From NCBI GenBank assembly GCA_037441525.1, contig JBBISA010000031.1:1-45815 (forward strand): a stretch of DNA of 45,815 bases. The letters are read 5' to 3'. Source of the stretch: SKVR01 sp037441525. Lineage in GTDB: Bacteria > Bacteroidota > Bacteroidia > Bacteroidales > UBA7960. The position numbers and the translations under genes were made by a program. Shown here piece by piece: positions 35,928 through 45,762 of the stretch. Within the stretch, counting starts at the first letter, position 1. Each line of letters opens with the position of its first letter. The notes beneath the pieces were generated by a model. The model saw only the letters and a list, made by a program, of their open reading frames with translations, was not told where the DNA came from and made no database searches.

Positions 35928-38900
35928 TTATTGTTCTTCTAAAATTTCTGACGGTGTTTTTTGGTAATGTTTTTTAAATACGGTGCTGAAATAGCCAACG
36001 CTTGCAAATCCGCATAACTCACTTACCTCGGTAATGCTGTATTTTCTTGTTTTCAGGAGCTCTTTTGCTTCTTTTAACCTTACCGATTTGATAAAATCTG
36101 TGGGTGACTGGTCTGTTAAACTTTTTATTTTTTTGTAAAGTAGTGAAGAACTTACAAACATTTCGCTGGCAAACATATCTTTGCTGAATTCGGAATTTGA
36201 AATGTTTTGTTTAACTACTTCAAATGCTTTTTTAACAAAATGGTCGTTCAGTTCGTTATCCAGGATAGGTTTATCTGTCTCATGATCGAAAAGCTTCAGC
36301 GCCCTTTCCTTTATAGCTTTGCGGTTGGCAATTATTGAGTTGATACGACTAATGAGCAATGTTACATCGAAGGGTTTGGTAAGGTACGCATCTGCCCCCA
36401 GGCCAATTCCCTGCAATTGGTCTGCTTTTTCGGTGAGCGCGGTCAATAGTATTACTGCAATATGGGAAGTTTCGTAGGTTGATTTCATGAGCTTGCACAA
36501 ATCAAATCCGTTCATTTCGGGCATCATGATATCCGAAATGACCAGATCGGGCAATTCATCGTTGATAATTTCCCAGGCCTCGCGGCCATTTACTGCTGTG
36601 CGAACATTAAATCTTTCACCTAATGCCACGCTCATAAAACCCCTTAGATTTTCATTGTCTTCAACAATGAGAATGTTAATCTCATTAATTTTTTCCGATT
36701 CAACCATTTCAGAATCGTTTAATAAGGCTATAAGCTGGGTTTGTTTATCATTCTCGGGCATAATGATGTCAGTTTTGGTTTCCAGCTCTAATATATAAGG
36801 CACTTCAATTTTAAATGTTGAACCCAGATTTTCTTCGCTGCTGAAGGAAACTCTTCCATTATGATTTTCAACATAACTTCTCACCATGAGAAGCCCTATT
36901 CCTGAGCCCATGATTTTTGAGCTTACTGCGTTGTCGCTGCGGTAGAATTCATTAAAGAGTTGTTTCTGTCCTTCAGGGTTTATGCCAATTCCCTGATCCC
37001 GAACAGTAAAAACCCAATTGTTCCTTTCATCATAAAAGCTCATCCTTACTTCTCCACCCTGATGCGAATATTTTATGGCATTCGATATCAGATTATCGAA
37101 TACCTGCGACATTTTGTCAATATCTATATAGGTAAAGGCGCTCTCAATTTCTGCATTGAAATATAGTTTTACCTTGTTTCTTTCTGCCAGGGATTCAAAC
37201 ATATTAATCCGCAACTGAATGAGCTCTACAATGTCTGCCATTTCCAGTTTGAGCCGTTCTTTTCCCTTGTCGAATTTTTGGAAATCAAGCAGTTGGGTGG
37301 ATACTTTGAACAGGTTATTTACCTGGCTGGTGGCAAGTGTAAGGTAATATTTGCCCCGTTCTGACAGTTTTGTTTCTTTCTTTATTTCCTCTATCGGTCC
37401 GCCTATGAGCGTCAGAGCTGTGCGGATTTCATGTGCTGTATTGGCAAAAAATTCTACCTTTTCTTCAGAGTGCTTCTTCTGGATAAGGCTGTATTGATAT
37501 CTGAAAACAAAGTATAAAATTGCAGCGATGGCAAAAATCATTAAAGTATAAAACCACCGGGTTTCCCAGAAAGGAGGACTTATGGTTACCAATAAACTTC
37601 GTTCATCAATAATTTGAGACAGGGAGTTGTTGTACATCCTTATTTTCAGCTCGAATTTTCCGGTTGGCAAATTGGCAAAAGTAAGCACTCGGTTAGATGA
37701 AGGTGTGCTCCACACATTACCAAGGGCGTCAAAGTTCCACGATATCTTGGATTCTGCTGCAGATGGCCCTTTTAGCAATAGTTCAAGCGAAATGGTTCTT
37801 TGTTGGTAAGTGAGATTTAGGTTCTTTAGGTGGTCAACGGGTTGCTGAAGTTGGAAAACATTGCTGTCTCTGATGGTGCGACCGGCAATTATGATGTCCT
37901 GAATGAAAATGCGGCCATTTACTTCACGGGGGGTGAGTGTTGTTGGATTAAGCATTACAGCCCCTTGATTGGTACCAAATATTAATTGTCCGTTTTTTAG
38001 CTGATGCACAGCACCAGGATTGAATGATATGTTGGCCAGTTGAATTATGGAAGAATAATTTAATACCTCATATTTTTCCGGGCAAAAACGGCATAGCCCG
38101 TTTTCAGTGCCGACCCACAAAAAATTATCAGCAAAATAAAGGCTGTTGACATAGTTGGATGGCAATCCTGACTCGATGGTGAATCTTTGCTGAGAGCCAT
38201 CCTTTGTGTTTAGCTTTATTAGGCCGCCACCAGCGGTGGCACACCATATAACATGGTTTATTACAAAAACATCATAAATAATGTACCCGTCGAGTATGAT
38301 TTCCTGTTTGCCGTTATGCTTATTGAGCAATACAAGCCCAAAGGAGCAACCAAGCAGCATCTCATTTTCATTAAACTCTTTAATAACATAAACTGGTTCA
38401 TTGTTGTATCTTACTATTTTTCTCTGTTTTCTGTCAAAACGAATAACGGGCTCAAGTACGCCTACTATCCAAAGGTCATTTTGAGAATCTTCTCTTGTAT
38501 CAAAAACATTGGCACCCAAGGGTGGGGGGGGTTCTCCGGGGTAAAAATAGTAATCGAGCCTTCTTCCGGTTTTTCCATCAAGCACGTAAACGCCTGATGC
38601 CCAGGTTCCTGCCCAGATTTTCCCCTGGCTATCCCCAAATATGGAAAGTACAACCTTGCTTTCTCCAGCCTTGTTATCCAAATAGCTATCCCATTTGTTG
38701 GTAGTAATATTCCAGCGACTGATTCCATTGTTGGTTGCAAACCATATATTTCCCTCCGAATCTTCAAAAACATCATTTACTCCGTTGTTTACCAGAGAAT
38801 TGTGGTTGTTGATGATATGTTTGATATGCCTTACATCGGCCGACGATTGCTCAAAAAATGATACCCCTCCGCTATAAGTGCAAACCCATATTCTCTTATT

Positions 38901-39857
38901 GCTATCCTTAAAAATATCATAAACTCCGTTTCCACGCAAAGATGATGGATTATTGACATCTTCCCGGTATATGTTTAGGACATGGGTTCCGGCTCTGTTT
39001 ATCTCCCATAATCCTTGCCCATCGAATCCAAGCATAATGGTGCTGTCAGAAACAGCTTCGATAGCCAGGATGGGTTGTTTGGGAAGTTGAAGGTTTTCAA
39101 AAACTTTGATCTCCCTGTCCCTGATATCCAAATAAAGTAAATGGCCAGGTTGGGTTCCTATCCATAGCCTCCGGTATTCGTTATCGTAGAATAGTTTCGA
39201 AACCGGTATGTTTCTCGTAAAACCTGTAATAGGAAAAGTATTTTTCTGTTCTCCGATAGTGTTGATGATCTGAATACTGTTTCCCTTGGTTATAAAAAGT
39301 TCATTGTTGTTGTACCAATCAATATATCTCACTTCGTGGTAAATCTCTGTAAGGGATACCAATTGCTGACTTTTGCCATAGGTAAATAATCCCAGGGTGG
39401 TTGGTATATAGAGCACACCCGATGAATCGGCCAGTACGTTAAATACAGAAATGCGATTGGTGCCAAGCAATGGTCGCAGGTCGAAATAGAACTCGAAACG
39501 GTCTAAAACATTGTTGTATCGGAAAAACTGTCCGTTATTCGAATATGCAGTTAATTCATTTGCCCCATAAACCAGTTTAATAGTAATTGCATCGGGAGTT
39601 ACATAGGGTAGCAGATAAGTTCTGCTATTGTCTTCGGTTAACCGTACAATGGCGGTTTTTGAAGAAGCCCAGATAAAACCATTACTGTCTTCGATGACTG
39701 AGTTGGCAGTTCTTTGTGATAATCCGTGTATTTCATTGATACTGAAAAAGTTGCGGTCGTTGTTGTTGATACCAAAAAGGTATGGCTGCAACAAAAGGGT
39801 TGTTACGAAAGCAACTAAAAAGAACTTTATTATTTGATAATCAACGATTTTAATCAT
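35928..39857 (-). CDS. Hybrid two-component system sensor/regulator (HTCS) with AraC output
   Basis: This 1309-residue inner-membrane protein fuses a whole signalling path. After an N-terminal signal/anchor come a periplasmic two-component-propeller region (~38-640, repeated DSNGFIWASSK / DSEGNIWFATNN-type blades), a Y_Y_Y domain (~690-760), a transmembrane helix (~767-785), HisKA with H809 in ANTAHEIRT, HATPase (N box NLISNAIKYSH ~922, DQGIGI ~954, GSGIGL ~984), a receiver with D1109 in VISDIMMP, and an AraC-type helix-turn-helix (~1210-1309). All key residues are intact. HTCS proteins bind an oligosaccharide in the periplasm and activate the adjacent utilisation locus, so this is the likely regulator of the SusCD and enzyme operons here. 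Confidence 0.96.
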   Translation of the reverse strand: MIKIVDYQIIKFFLVAFVTTLLLQPYLFGINNNDRNFFSINEIHGLSQRTANSVIEDSNGFIWASSKTAIVRLTEDNSRTYLLPYVTPDAITIKLVYGANELTAYSNNGQFFRYNNVLDRFEFYFDLRPLLGTNRISVFNVLADSSGVLYIPTTLGLFTYGKSQQLVSLTEIYHEVRYIDWYNNNELFITKGNSIQIINTIGEQKNTFPITGFTRNIPVSKLFYDNEYRRLWIGTQPGHLLYLDIRDREIKVFENLQLPKQPILAIEAVSDSTIMLGFDGQGLWEINRAGTHVLNIYREDVNNPSSLRGNGVYDIFKDSNKRIWVCTYSGGVSFFEQSSADVRHIKHIINNHNSLVNNGVNDVFEDSEGNIWFATNNGISRWNITTNKWDSYLDNKAGESKVVLSIFGDSQGKIWAGTWASGVYVLDGKTGRRLDYYFYPGEPPPPLGANVFDTREDSQNDLWIVGVLEPVIRFDRKQRKIVRYNNEPVYVIKEFNENEMLLGCSFGLVLLNKHNGKQEIILDGYIIYDVFVINHVIWCATAGGGLIKLNTKDGSQQRFTIESGLPSNYVNSLYFADNFLWVGTENGLCRFCPEKYEVLNYSSIIQLANISFNPGAVHQLKNGQLIFGTNQGAVMLNPTTLTPREVNGRIFIQDIIIAGRTIRDSNVFQLQQPVDHLKNLNLTYQQRTISLELLLKGPSAAESKISWNFDALGNVWSTPSSNRVLTFANLPTGKFELKIRMYNNSLSQIIDERSLLVTISPPFWETRWFYTLMIFAIAAILYFVFRYQYSLIQKKHSEEKVEFFANTAHEIRTALTLIGGPIEEIKKETKLSERGKYYLTLATSQVNNLFKVSTQLLDFQKFDKGKERLKLEMADIVELIQLRINMFESLAERNKVKLYFNAEIESAFTYIDIDKMSQVFDNLISNAIKYSHQGGEVRMSFYDERNNWVFTVRDQGIGINPEGQKQLFNEFYRSDNAVSSKIMGSGIGLLMVRSYVENHNGRVSFSSEENLGSTFKIEVPYILELETKTDIIMPENDKQTQLIALLNDSEMVESEKINEINILIVEDNENLRGFMSVALGERFNVRTAVNGREAWEIINDELPDLVISDIMMPEMNGFDLCKLMKSTYETSHIAVILLTALTEKADQLQGIGLGADAYLTKPFDVTLLISRINSIIANRKAIKERALKLFDHETDKPILDNELNDHFVKKAFEVVKQNISNSEFSKDMFASEMFVSSSLLYKKIKSLTDQSPTDFIKSVRLKEAKELLKTRKYSITEVSELCGFASVGYFSTVFKKHYQKTPSEILEEQ

Positions 39858-39884
39858 TATTAATCACTTGTTATTTAATCTATC

Positions 39885-39892
39885 CAAATTTA
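39885..39892 (-). promoter_or_regulatory. Possible -7 element of the HTCS gene
   Basis: The minus strand reads TAAATTTG, an exact TAnnTTTG match 28 bp upstream of the HTCS start, which would give a short leader of about 20 nt. The -33 box is not clear. Confidence 0.35.
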
Positions 39893-40065
39893 AAGATTAA
39901 TTTCCGACTTTGCCATGCATTCATTCAAATCTCAATGGTGGTAAGGGTATGAAAAAAATAGTATAACCACATTTTTTAACCGCCAGAATAGACCTTTTAA
40001 CATTCAGGGCCATAAAAATCTTCTATGTATAAAATTTTTGATATTGGAACAACGGACAGGTTTTG

Positions 40066-41595
40066 TCATACTGAATACTTCATCGCTACCTTCACCCCAT
40101 CGGCTGCACTGGAGATAATTCCCCCTGCATAGCCGCTTCCTTCTCCAATAACATAAAGGTTTTTAAACCCGGAGCACAAGCCATTTTCTTCCCTGATCAC
40201 CTGAATGGGTGCCGATGTTTTGCTTTCAAGCCCAATCAGATTTCCGGTTTCGCAGCCGCGTAACGAACGGCTAAAATCTTTCAGTCCTGCTCTCATGGCC
40301 CTAACAACTCTAGCCGGCAGGAGTTCCCAAAGGGGTGACGGGGTTAATCCAAGAGGGTAGCTGCTTTCAAGTGTTTCGGTCTTTAGTTTGCCCTTTAAAA
40401 AATCTGCTATTGAGCAGGCCGGTGCAGCATAGCTCCCGGTTACATTAAAAAAAGATTGTTCAAGCTCCTCAATGAGCATCAAAGCATCAAGGGCAGATAC
40501 ATCTCTGCCTGCCAGTTCACCGGGATGGATTCCGGCCACACAGGCTGCATTGGCAAATTGCCCGTTGCGTTTATAAAAACTCATTCCATTCACAATGTTG
40601 GTATCGGGATAGGCAGTAGCAGGGACCACCATTCCTCCGGGGCACATGCAAAAGGTATAAACCGGATGTTGCCCATCGCCCTGAGATGTGAGCCGGTATT
40701 GGGCAGCTTTCACTCCGGGCAGTTCTGCCTTGCCCCATTGAGCCATATTTATCACCTTTTGCGGATGCTCCATGCGGCTGCCCAGAGCAAAATTCTTGGG
40801 TCTGAAGGTTACCCCTTTGCCTATTAACATGCGGTATGTCTCGTAAGCCGAGTGCCCGGGAGCAATAAAAACCGCATCGGCCATATGACTCCCTTTATTG
40901 GTAATTACTTCCATTACCTTTGCGTCCTGAATTACCAAATCGGTGAGCATGGTTTCAAATAAAATTTCTCCACCAATTTCCTGATATTTTTTTCTAAGAT
41001 TACCTACTATGCGAATAAGATTGTCGGTGCCAAGGTGAGGATGAGCCAGATAGACTATTTCAGGGGGAGCACCTGCTTCAATGTAGCGTTGCAGAATAAA
41101 CTGCCGTTCCTTTGAAATATGCTTGGATCGTGAAGTGAGTTTCCCATCAGAAAATGTTCCGGCACCCCCTTCACCAAAAGCATAGTTGTTGGCAGGATCA
41201 AACGCGCCGCTGCGCTCGAAGGTTTGTATAGACCGGTTGCGCTTTAAAACATCCGAACCGCGATCGATTATGGTAGTTTGATATCCTGCCTTTTGTAACA
41301 TGTATGCACAAAAAAAACCCGCCGGACCGCTGCCTGTAACCAAAATTTTTTCTGGTCGTTTTTGATATAGGATTTCCAGGTTCGGAGCCACGGGTTCTTC
41401 ATTACCTTTTATTTCCTCAGAGACAACACCCACCTGCAAAACCCAATGTATATTTCCTTTATTGCGCGCATCAAGACTTTTACCTTCAATTCTGAAGGTA
41501 AAGTTCTGAATATTCAGCATTTTGGATATGCGTTCTTTTATTAAGCTTTCATTACCATCAGTGGGTATTTTAACAATTATTTGCCTGTATCCCAT
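40066..41595 (-). CDS. FAD-dependent oxidoreductase, COG2509 type
   Basis: This 509-residue cytoplasmic protein has a short alpha/beta N-terminal part (~1-75) followed by an FAD-binding domain with the dinucleotide motif VTGSGPAGFF (~86-95), then GEGGAGTFSDGKLTSR (~141-156), which is characteristic of the COG2509 FAD-dependent dehydrogenase group, and a C-terminal FAD-contact segment YVIGEGSGYAGGI. The biochemical reaction of this group is not well established. It lies 208 bp upstream of the HTCS gene on the same strand and 71 bp from the divergent histidine kinase. Nothing ties it to xylan use, so it probably marks the edge of the locus. Confidence 0.88.
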   Translation of the reverse strand: MGYRQIIVKIPTDGNESLIKERISKMLNIQNFTFRIEGKSLDARNKGNIHWVLQVGVVSEEIKGNEEPVAPNLEILYQKRPEKILVTGSGPAGFFCAYMLQKAGYQTTIIDRGSDVLKRNRSIQTFERSGAFDPANNYAFGEGGAGTFSDGKLTSRSKHISKERQFILQRYIEAGAPPEIVYLAHPHLGTDNLIRIVGNLRKKYQEIGGEILFETMLTDLVIQDAKVMEVITNKGSHMADAVFIAPGHSAYETYRMLIGKGVTFRPKNFALGSRMEHPQKVINMAQWGKAELPGVKAAQYRLTSQGDGQHPVYTFCMCPGGMVVPATAYPDTNIVNGMSFYKRNGQFANAACVAGIHPGELAGRDVSALDALMLIEELEQSFFNVTGSYAAPACSIADFLKGKLKTETLESSYPLGLTPSPLWELLPARVVRAMRAGLKDFSRSLRGCETGNLIGLESKTSAPIQVIREENGLCSGFKNLYVIGEGSGYAGGIISSAADGVKVAMKYSV

Positions 41596-41614
41596 TTTTT
41601 GGAAAATTTTTAAT

Positions 41615-41622
41615 CAAAATTA
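41615..41622 (-). promoter_or_regulatory. Possible -7 element of the FAD oxidoreductase gene
   Basis: The minus strand reads TAATTTTG, matching TAnnTTTG, 20 bp upstream of the start codon at 41595. On the opposite strand TACTTTTA (41654-41661) is a near match that could serve the kinase gene if its true start is the ATG at 41745. Confidence 0.3.
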
Positions 41623-41666
41623 GATGTTTAGCTGAAATTGCTCGTTTTTTTCTTACTTTTACTGCA

Positions 41667-44600
41667 ATGCCCGAGGTTTTAAGGGGTAAGAATTACAAAA
41701 ATATTTTAGGCAGAAAGAGAAAAAAAGCAAAATTTCTGACGTCTATGCCTTCCCAAAAGCAACTTTTACGGCAAATAGAGATTCTCGAACAAAAAATAAA
41801 GGATTTGGAAGCACTCCATTATCCCGGAAAACAATTACAACCAGAGCATTTAATCCCCCTTTTCAATACCCTTACAACCGGAGTGGTGTTTCAGGATGCC
41901 CAAGGGCATATTATTGATGCAAATCCGGCAGCTCTTAAAATCCTTGGCCTTACAATGGACCAATTGCTGGGTAAAACATCATTCGACCCCAGGTGGAAAA
42001 TGATCACCGAAAACGGTGATAGTGTTTCCGGAAATGACCACCCGGCCATGATAGCGCTTGAAACCGGAGAGAAAATCGGCCCGGTTATAAGGGGTGTTTT
42101 TTTACCTGAACAGGATTGTTATGTATGGCTAACCATTACTGCCATCCCTCTTTTTAAACCGCAAGATAGCAAACCTTTTATGGCTTATGCAACATTTCAG
42201 GATATAACCATGCAGCGGAAGGTGGAAATGGAATCGGCACAAAACAGAGAGTTGCTCCAGTATATTATCCGGCATGATCCCAACTCCGTTGTGGTACTGG
42301 ATTCTGATATGAACTATGTATTTGTAAGCGATCGGTTTATCAGTGAATATAAAGTGAACGATCCAAATATTATCGGAAAAAATCATTATGAATTGTTTCC
42401 TGATATACCTGATAAATGGAAGGATATTCACCAACGGGTGCTCAAAGGAGAAATTCATGAATGTGACGATGATTCCTTTGTGCACCAAGATGGGTCAATT
42501 GAATACACACGTTGGAAATGTTGCCCCTGGCATAACGGCGATAATCTCAAGATCAGGGGGTTAATACTTTATACTGAAATAACCACCCAACAAAAACTCA
42601 TAGAAATTGACCATAAAAAAACAGCTCACCAGCTAAAAATGGTATTGGATCATGCAGCTGATGGCATATTCTCCGTTGATACTGAAGGGAAATTACAACT
42701 TATCAACAAAGCGGCCATGAATATGTTAGGGTATACCATGGATGAACTGAAGGGAAATATCATCCACCATTTTCATCATCATACCCCTAAAAATGGTCAG
42801 CCCTATGGCGGGGAAGAGTGTTCTATTTATAAAGCCTATAAAAAGGGAGTTGTATGTAAAAGCAGTGATGAGATTTTCTGGCGGAAAGATGGTTTTTCTT
42901 TTCCGGTTGAATTTATTAGCACTCCAATAATTGAAAATAACAAACTTGCGGGTGCCGTTGTTAGTTTTCAGGATATTACCCTAAGAAAAAAATCTGAAGA
43001 TCATATAAAACAACTCAACAACCGTCTTTTTCAGTTAATTGAAATAATTAATAAGCTTTCTGCAGTTCAAACCAGAGATCAACTTCAAAACACAATTACC
43101 CAGGGCGCTCGTATGCTTTCTGGTGCAACAGGTTCAACATTTATAATTAAAGAAGATCAACAATGCTTTTATGCCAAATCCGATACCCCGGGTGCACTCT
43201 GGGAAGGAGAAAGATTCAATCTTAACGGGTGTGTGTCGGGTTGGGCACTTTTGAATAATACACCAGTATATATTCCTGACATCTACAATGATGACAGGGT
43301 TCCCCTTGAGCTTTACCGAAATACTTTTATAAAAGCTCTTTCGATTATCCCATCGGGAGGGGTTGTGCCGCAGTTTGCTCTGGGTTACTATTGGGATAGG
43401 GATTATGTACCTGATGAAAATGAAAAGAATTTATTAAGAGCCCTGGTAGATGCAGCAACCATTGCATTTAACAATGTTGGGTTATTAGAGGAGCTAAAAC
43501 AGGGAATAGTGGAGAGGTCGAAACAACTGACCGCGATAAATCTGGTGAAACAACAGTTGGAAGAAAGCGAAAGCAGGTTTCGTCGTCTTGCTGAAAATGC
43601 ACAAGACCTTATATACCGATTTGAATTTGTGCCTCAAAGGCGATTTGCTTACGTCAGTCCATCCTCTGTTTCCCTAACCGGTTATACTCCCGAAGAACAT
43701 TATGCAGATCCTGACCTGGGCTTTAAACTGGTTCATCCGGATGATCGGTCAATACTGGAAGAATTATCATTAACTCCTGAAGACGTAGCTAAACCTGTTA
43801 GTCTGCGTTGGATAAAAAAAGAGGGTTCTGTTGTCTGGTGCGAGCAAAGAAATGTCCCGGTTTTCAGCAGTAACGGAGAGTTTATAGCCATTGAAGGGGT
43901 TGCCCGCGATGTAACTGCTGTTAAAGAAAGAGAAATTGAATTGAAACGAAAAACAGAAAACCTTTCGCAGTTACTCGAGATCGGTTACGCATTCTCTAAG
44001 GCACACAACACGGGCGATTTACTACAGAAAATTGCTGATAGTGCCGTTCAGTTTATAGAGAATGGGTCGTCGGCCATTTACCTTTTGCGCAATGGCCATT
44101 TGTTCCTCGAAGCAACCTATCCTCCCTTGCCACCCCAAATGCCTGATGCTTTCAGAATCGCATTGCTAGAAGATCATCCTCATATTGTCAAAGCAATTGA
44201 AACAGGTGAAGTATTATATATGCCGGATGTTAAGGATGAAAAATTAGCCGATGCAGAAAGAGCCATTTGTGATGCAAGGGATTTAAGAACCCTGATGCAT
44301 TTGCCAATGATATACAGCAACAAGGTGCTGGGGGTTCTGATTATTGGTTCGATTGGTCAAAAACATGAATTTACTGCCGATCACCTTGAGTTTTGCCGCA
44401 TACTTACCTTGCAGGCCTCACTGGAATTGGAAGAAACCCGCCTTGCAGAAGAAAAACATCAACACCAAAGTGCCATGGAGCGCGAAATCATTGAACGCAA
44501 AAAGGCTGAAGAACTGGCTGCTTTTAAACAACGGTTCCTGGCTAATATGAGTCATGAAATACGCACTCCTCTCACCGGTATACTGGGTGTTATCGACCTT

Positions 44601-45677
44601 CTTTCCGAATCAATGAATCAGCTTACCCATGATCAACGCGACTACATATTAATACTCAGGCAAACCAGTGAAAACCTATTGGAAATTGTAAATCAGGTTC
44701 TCGATTTTTCAAAAATACACGAAGGAAAGGTTTCTCTTAAGTACTCTGCGTTTAATCTAAAAGATATGATAAGCAATGCTTGCGTCTTTTTTAGTGGTAT
44801 TTGCAGCGAAAGTGTTGATGTTAGTTTTAATTACTCATCTCAATTGCCCGAAGTGATTATCGCCGATAAGGGCCGTATATCGCAAATTATAAATAACTTA
44901 TTATCCAATGCAGCAAAGTTTACAGAAAAAGGATTTATAACCTTATTTGCAATTCCGGATTCGGAGCCCGTAAATATGATAACATCAGATAAACCCGATG
45001 AATTGGAATTGTCAGTGAAAATTTTTATAAATGATTCAGGGAAAGGCATCGACAAACAAAAACAGAAAGACCTCTTTAACCCCTTTGTGCAGGCTGATGA
45101 TAGCGATAATCGTATTTATGAAGGCACAGGGTTGGGCCTTTCCATATCAAAACAATTGGCTGAACTTCATGGCGGCGATGCAGGAGTAGAAAGTGAGCTC
45201 GGAAAAGGGAGTTCGTTCTGGTTTACTTTTAAGGCAAGTTATTCGTTGGTATACAATCAGGATGATCTATTCCAAAACAATGATGAAATATCAGCTATTG
45301 GCAACCTTAAAATTCTTTTGGCCGAAGATAAAAGTTTCAACCAGAAAGTAATCTCACTGTTGCTACACCATCTTGGGCACGATGTTGTAATCGCTTGCAA
45401 TGGCGATGAAGTTCTCAATATTTTTAAACCAGGAAAGTTCGATCTCGTTCTTATGGATATTCAGATGCCTGTTATGGATGGAGTTACCGCTACACGCAAG
45501 CTCAGGGAAACCTTTGACCATCTTCCGCCAATAGTGGGGTTAAGCGCCAATGCTTTCGAAGGCGATCGCGAAAAATACATGAGCCTCGGAATGGATGAAT
45601 ACATTACCAAACCCTTTAAAAAGGATGATTTTGAATTAGTGATCCATAAGCTCAAGAGTAAAGGGTTAATAGGTTGA
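41667..45677 (+). CDS. Soluble multi-PAS/GAF hybrid histidine kinase
   Basis: This 1336-residue protein has no signal peptide or transmembrane helix and should act in the cytoplasm. Domains in order: short coiled coil (~29-50), three PAS domains (~60-185, ~192-310, ~320-442), GAF (~455-608), PAS (~632-755), GAF (~765-920), coiled coil (~920-950), HisKA with H963 in NMSHEIRTPLTG, HATPase (NNLLSNAAKF ~1076, DSGKGI ~1123, GTGLGLS ~1153) and a receiver with D1264 in VLMDIQMP. It has no DNA-binding output, so it would need a partner phosphotransfer protein or regulator. The start is uncertain: the first 26 residues are very basic, and MPSQKQLL at 41745 is a better start by appearance. No link to the xylan locus is visible. 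Confidence 0.93.
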   Translation: MPEVLRGKNYKNILGRKRKKAKFLTSMPSQKQLLRQIEILEQKIKDLEALHYPGKQLQPEHLIPLFNTLTTGVVFQDAQGHIIDANPAALKILGLTMDQLLGKTSFDPRWKMITENGDSVSGNDHPAMIALETGEKIGPVIRGVFLPEQDCYVWLTITAIPLFKPQDSKPFMAYATFQDITMQRKVEMESAQNRELLQYIIRHDPNSVVVLDSDMNYVFVSDRFISEYKVNDPNIIGKNHYELFPDIPDKWKDIHQRVLKGEIHECDDDSFVHQDGSIEYTRWKCCPWHNGDNLKIRGLILYTEITTQQKLIEIDHKKTAHQLKMVLDHAADGIFSVDTEGKLQLINKAAMNMLGYTMDELKGNIIHHFHHHTPKNGQPYGGEECSIYKAYKKGVVCKSSDEIFWRKDGFSFPVEFISTPIIENNKLAGAVVSFQDITLRKKSEDHIKQLNNRLFQLIEIINKLSAVQTRDQLQNTITQGARMLSGATGSTFIIKEDQQCFYAKSDTPGALWEGERFNLNGCVSGWALLNNTPVYIPDIYNDDRVPLELYRNTFIKALSIIPSGGVVPQFALGYYWDRDYVPDENEKNLLRALVDAATIAFNNVGLLEELKQGIVERSKQLTAINLVKQQLEESESRFRRLAENAQDLIYRFEFVPQRRFAYVSPSSVSLTGYTPEEHYADPDLGFKLVHPDDRSILEELSLTPEDVAKPVSLRWIKKEGSVVWCEQRNVPVFSSNGEFIAIEGVARDVTAVKEREIELKRKTENLSQLLEIGYAFSKAHNTGDLLQKIADSAVQFIENGSSAIYLLRNGHLFLEATYPPLPPQMPDAFRIALLEDHPHIVKAIETGEVLYMPDVKDEKLADAERAICDARDLRTLMHLPMIYSNKVLGVLIIGSIGQKHEFTADHLEFCRILTLQASLELEETRLAEEKHQHQSAMEREIIERKKAEELAAFKQRFLANMSHEIRTPLTGILGVIDLLSESMNQLTHDQRDYILILRQTSENLLEIVNQVLDFSKIHEGKVSLKYSAFNLKDMISNACVFFSGICSESVDVSFNYSSQLPEVIIADKGRISQIINNLLSNAAKFTEKGFITLFAIPDSEPVNMITSDKPDELELSVKIFINDSGKGIDKQKQKDLFNPFVQADDSDNRIYEGTGLGLSISKQLAELHGGDAGVESELGKGSSFWFTFKASYSLVYNQDDLFQNNDEISAIGNLKILLAEDKSFNQKVISLLLHHLGHDVVIACNGDEVLNIFKPGKFDLVLMDIQMPVMDGVTATRKLRETFDHLPPIVGLSANAFEGDREKYMSLGMDEYITKPFKKDDFELVIHKLKSKGLIG

Positions 45678-45762
45678 ATGTTAATTTTATGCTTTCATAA
45701 AAGCTGAATAATTCATATAATGATTGATATACTTAATTAATTTTAAATTTTTGATTTAATAA

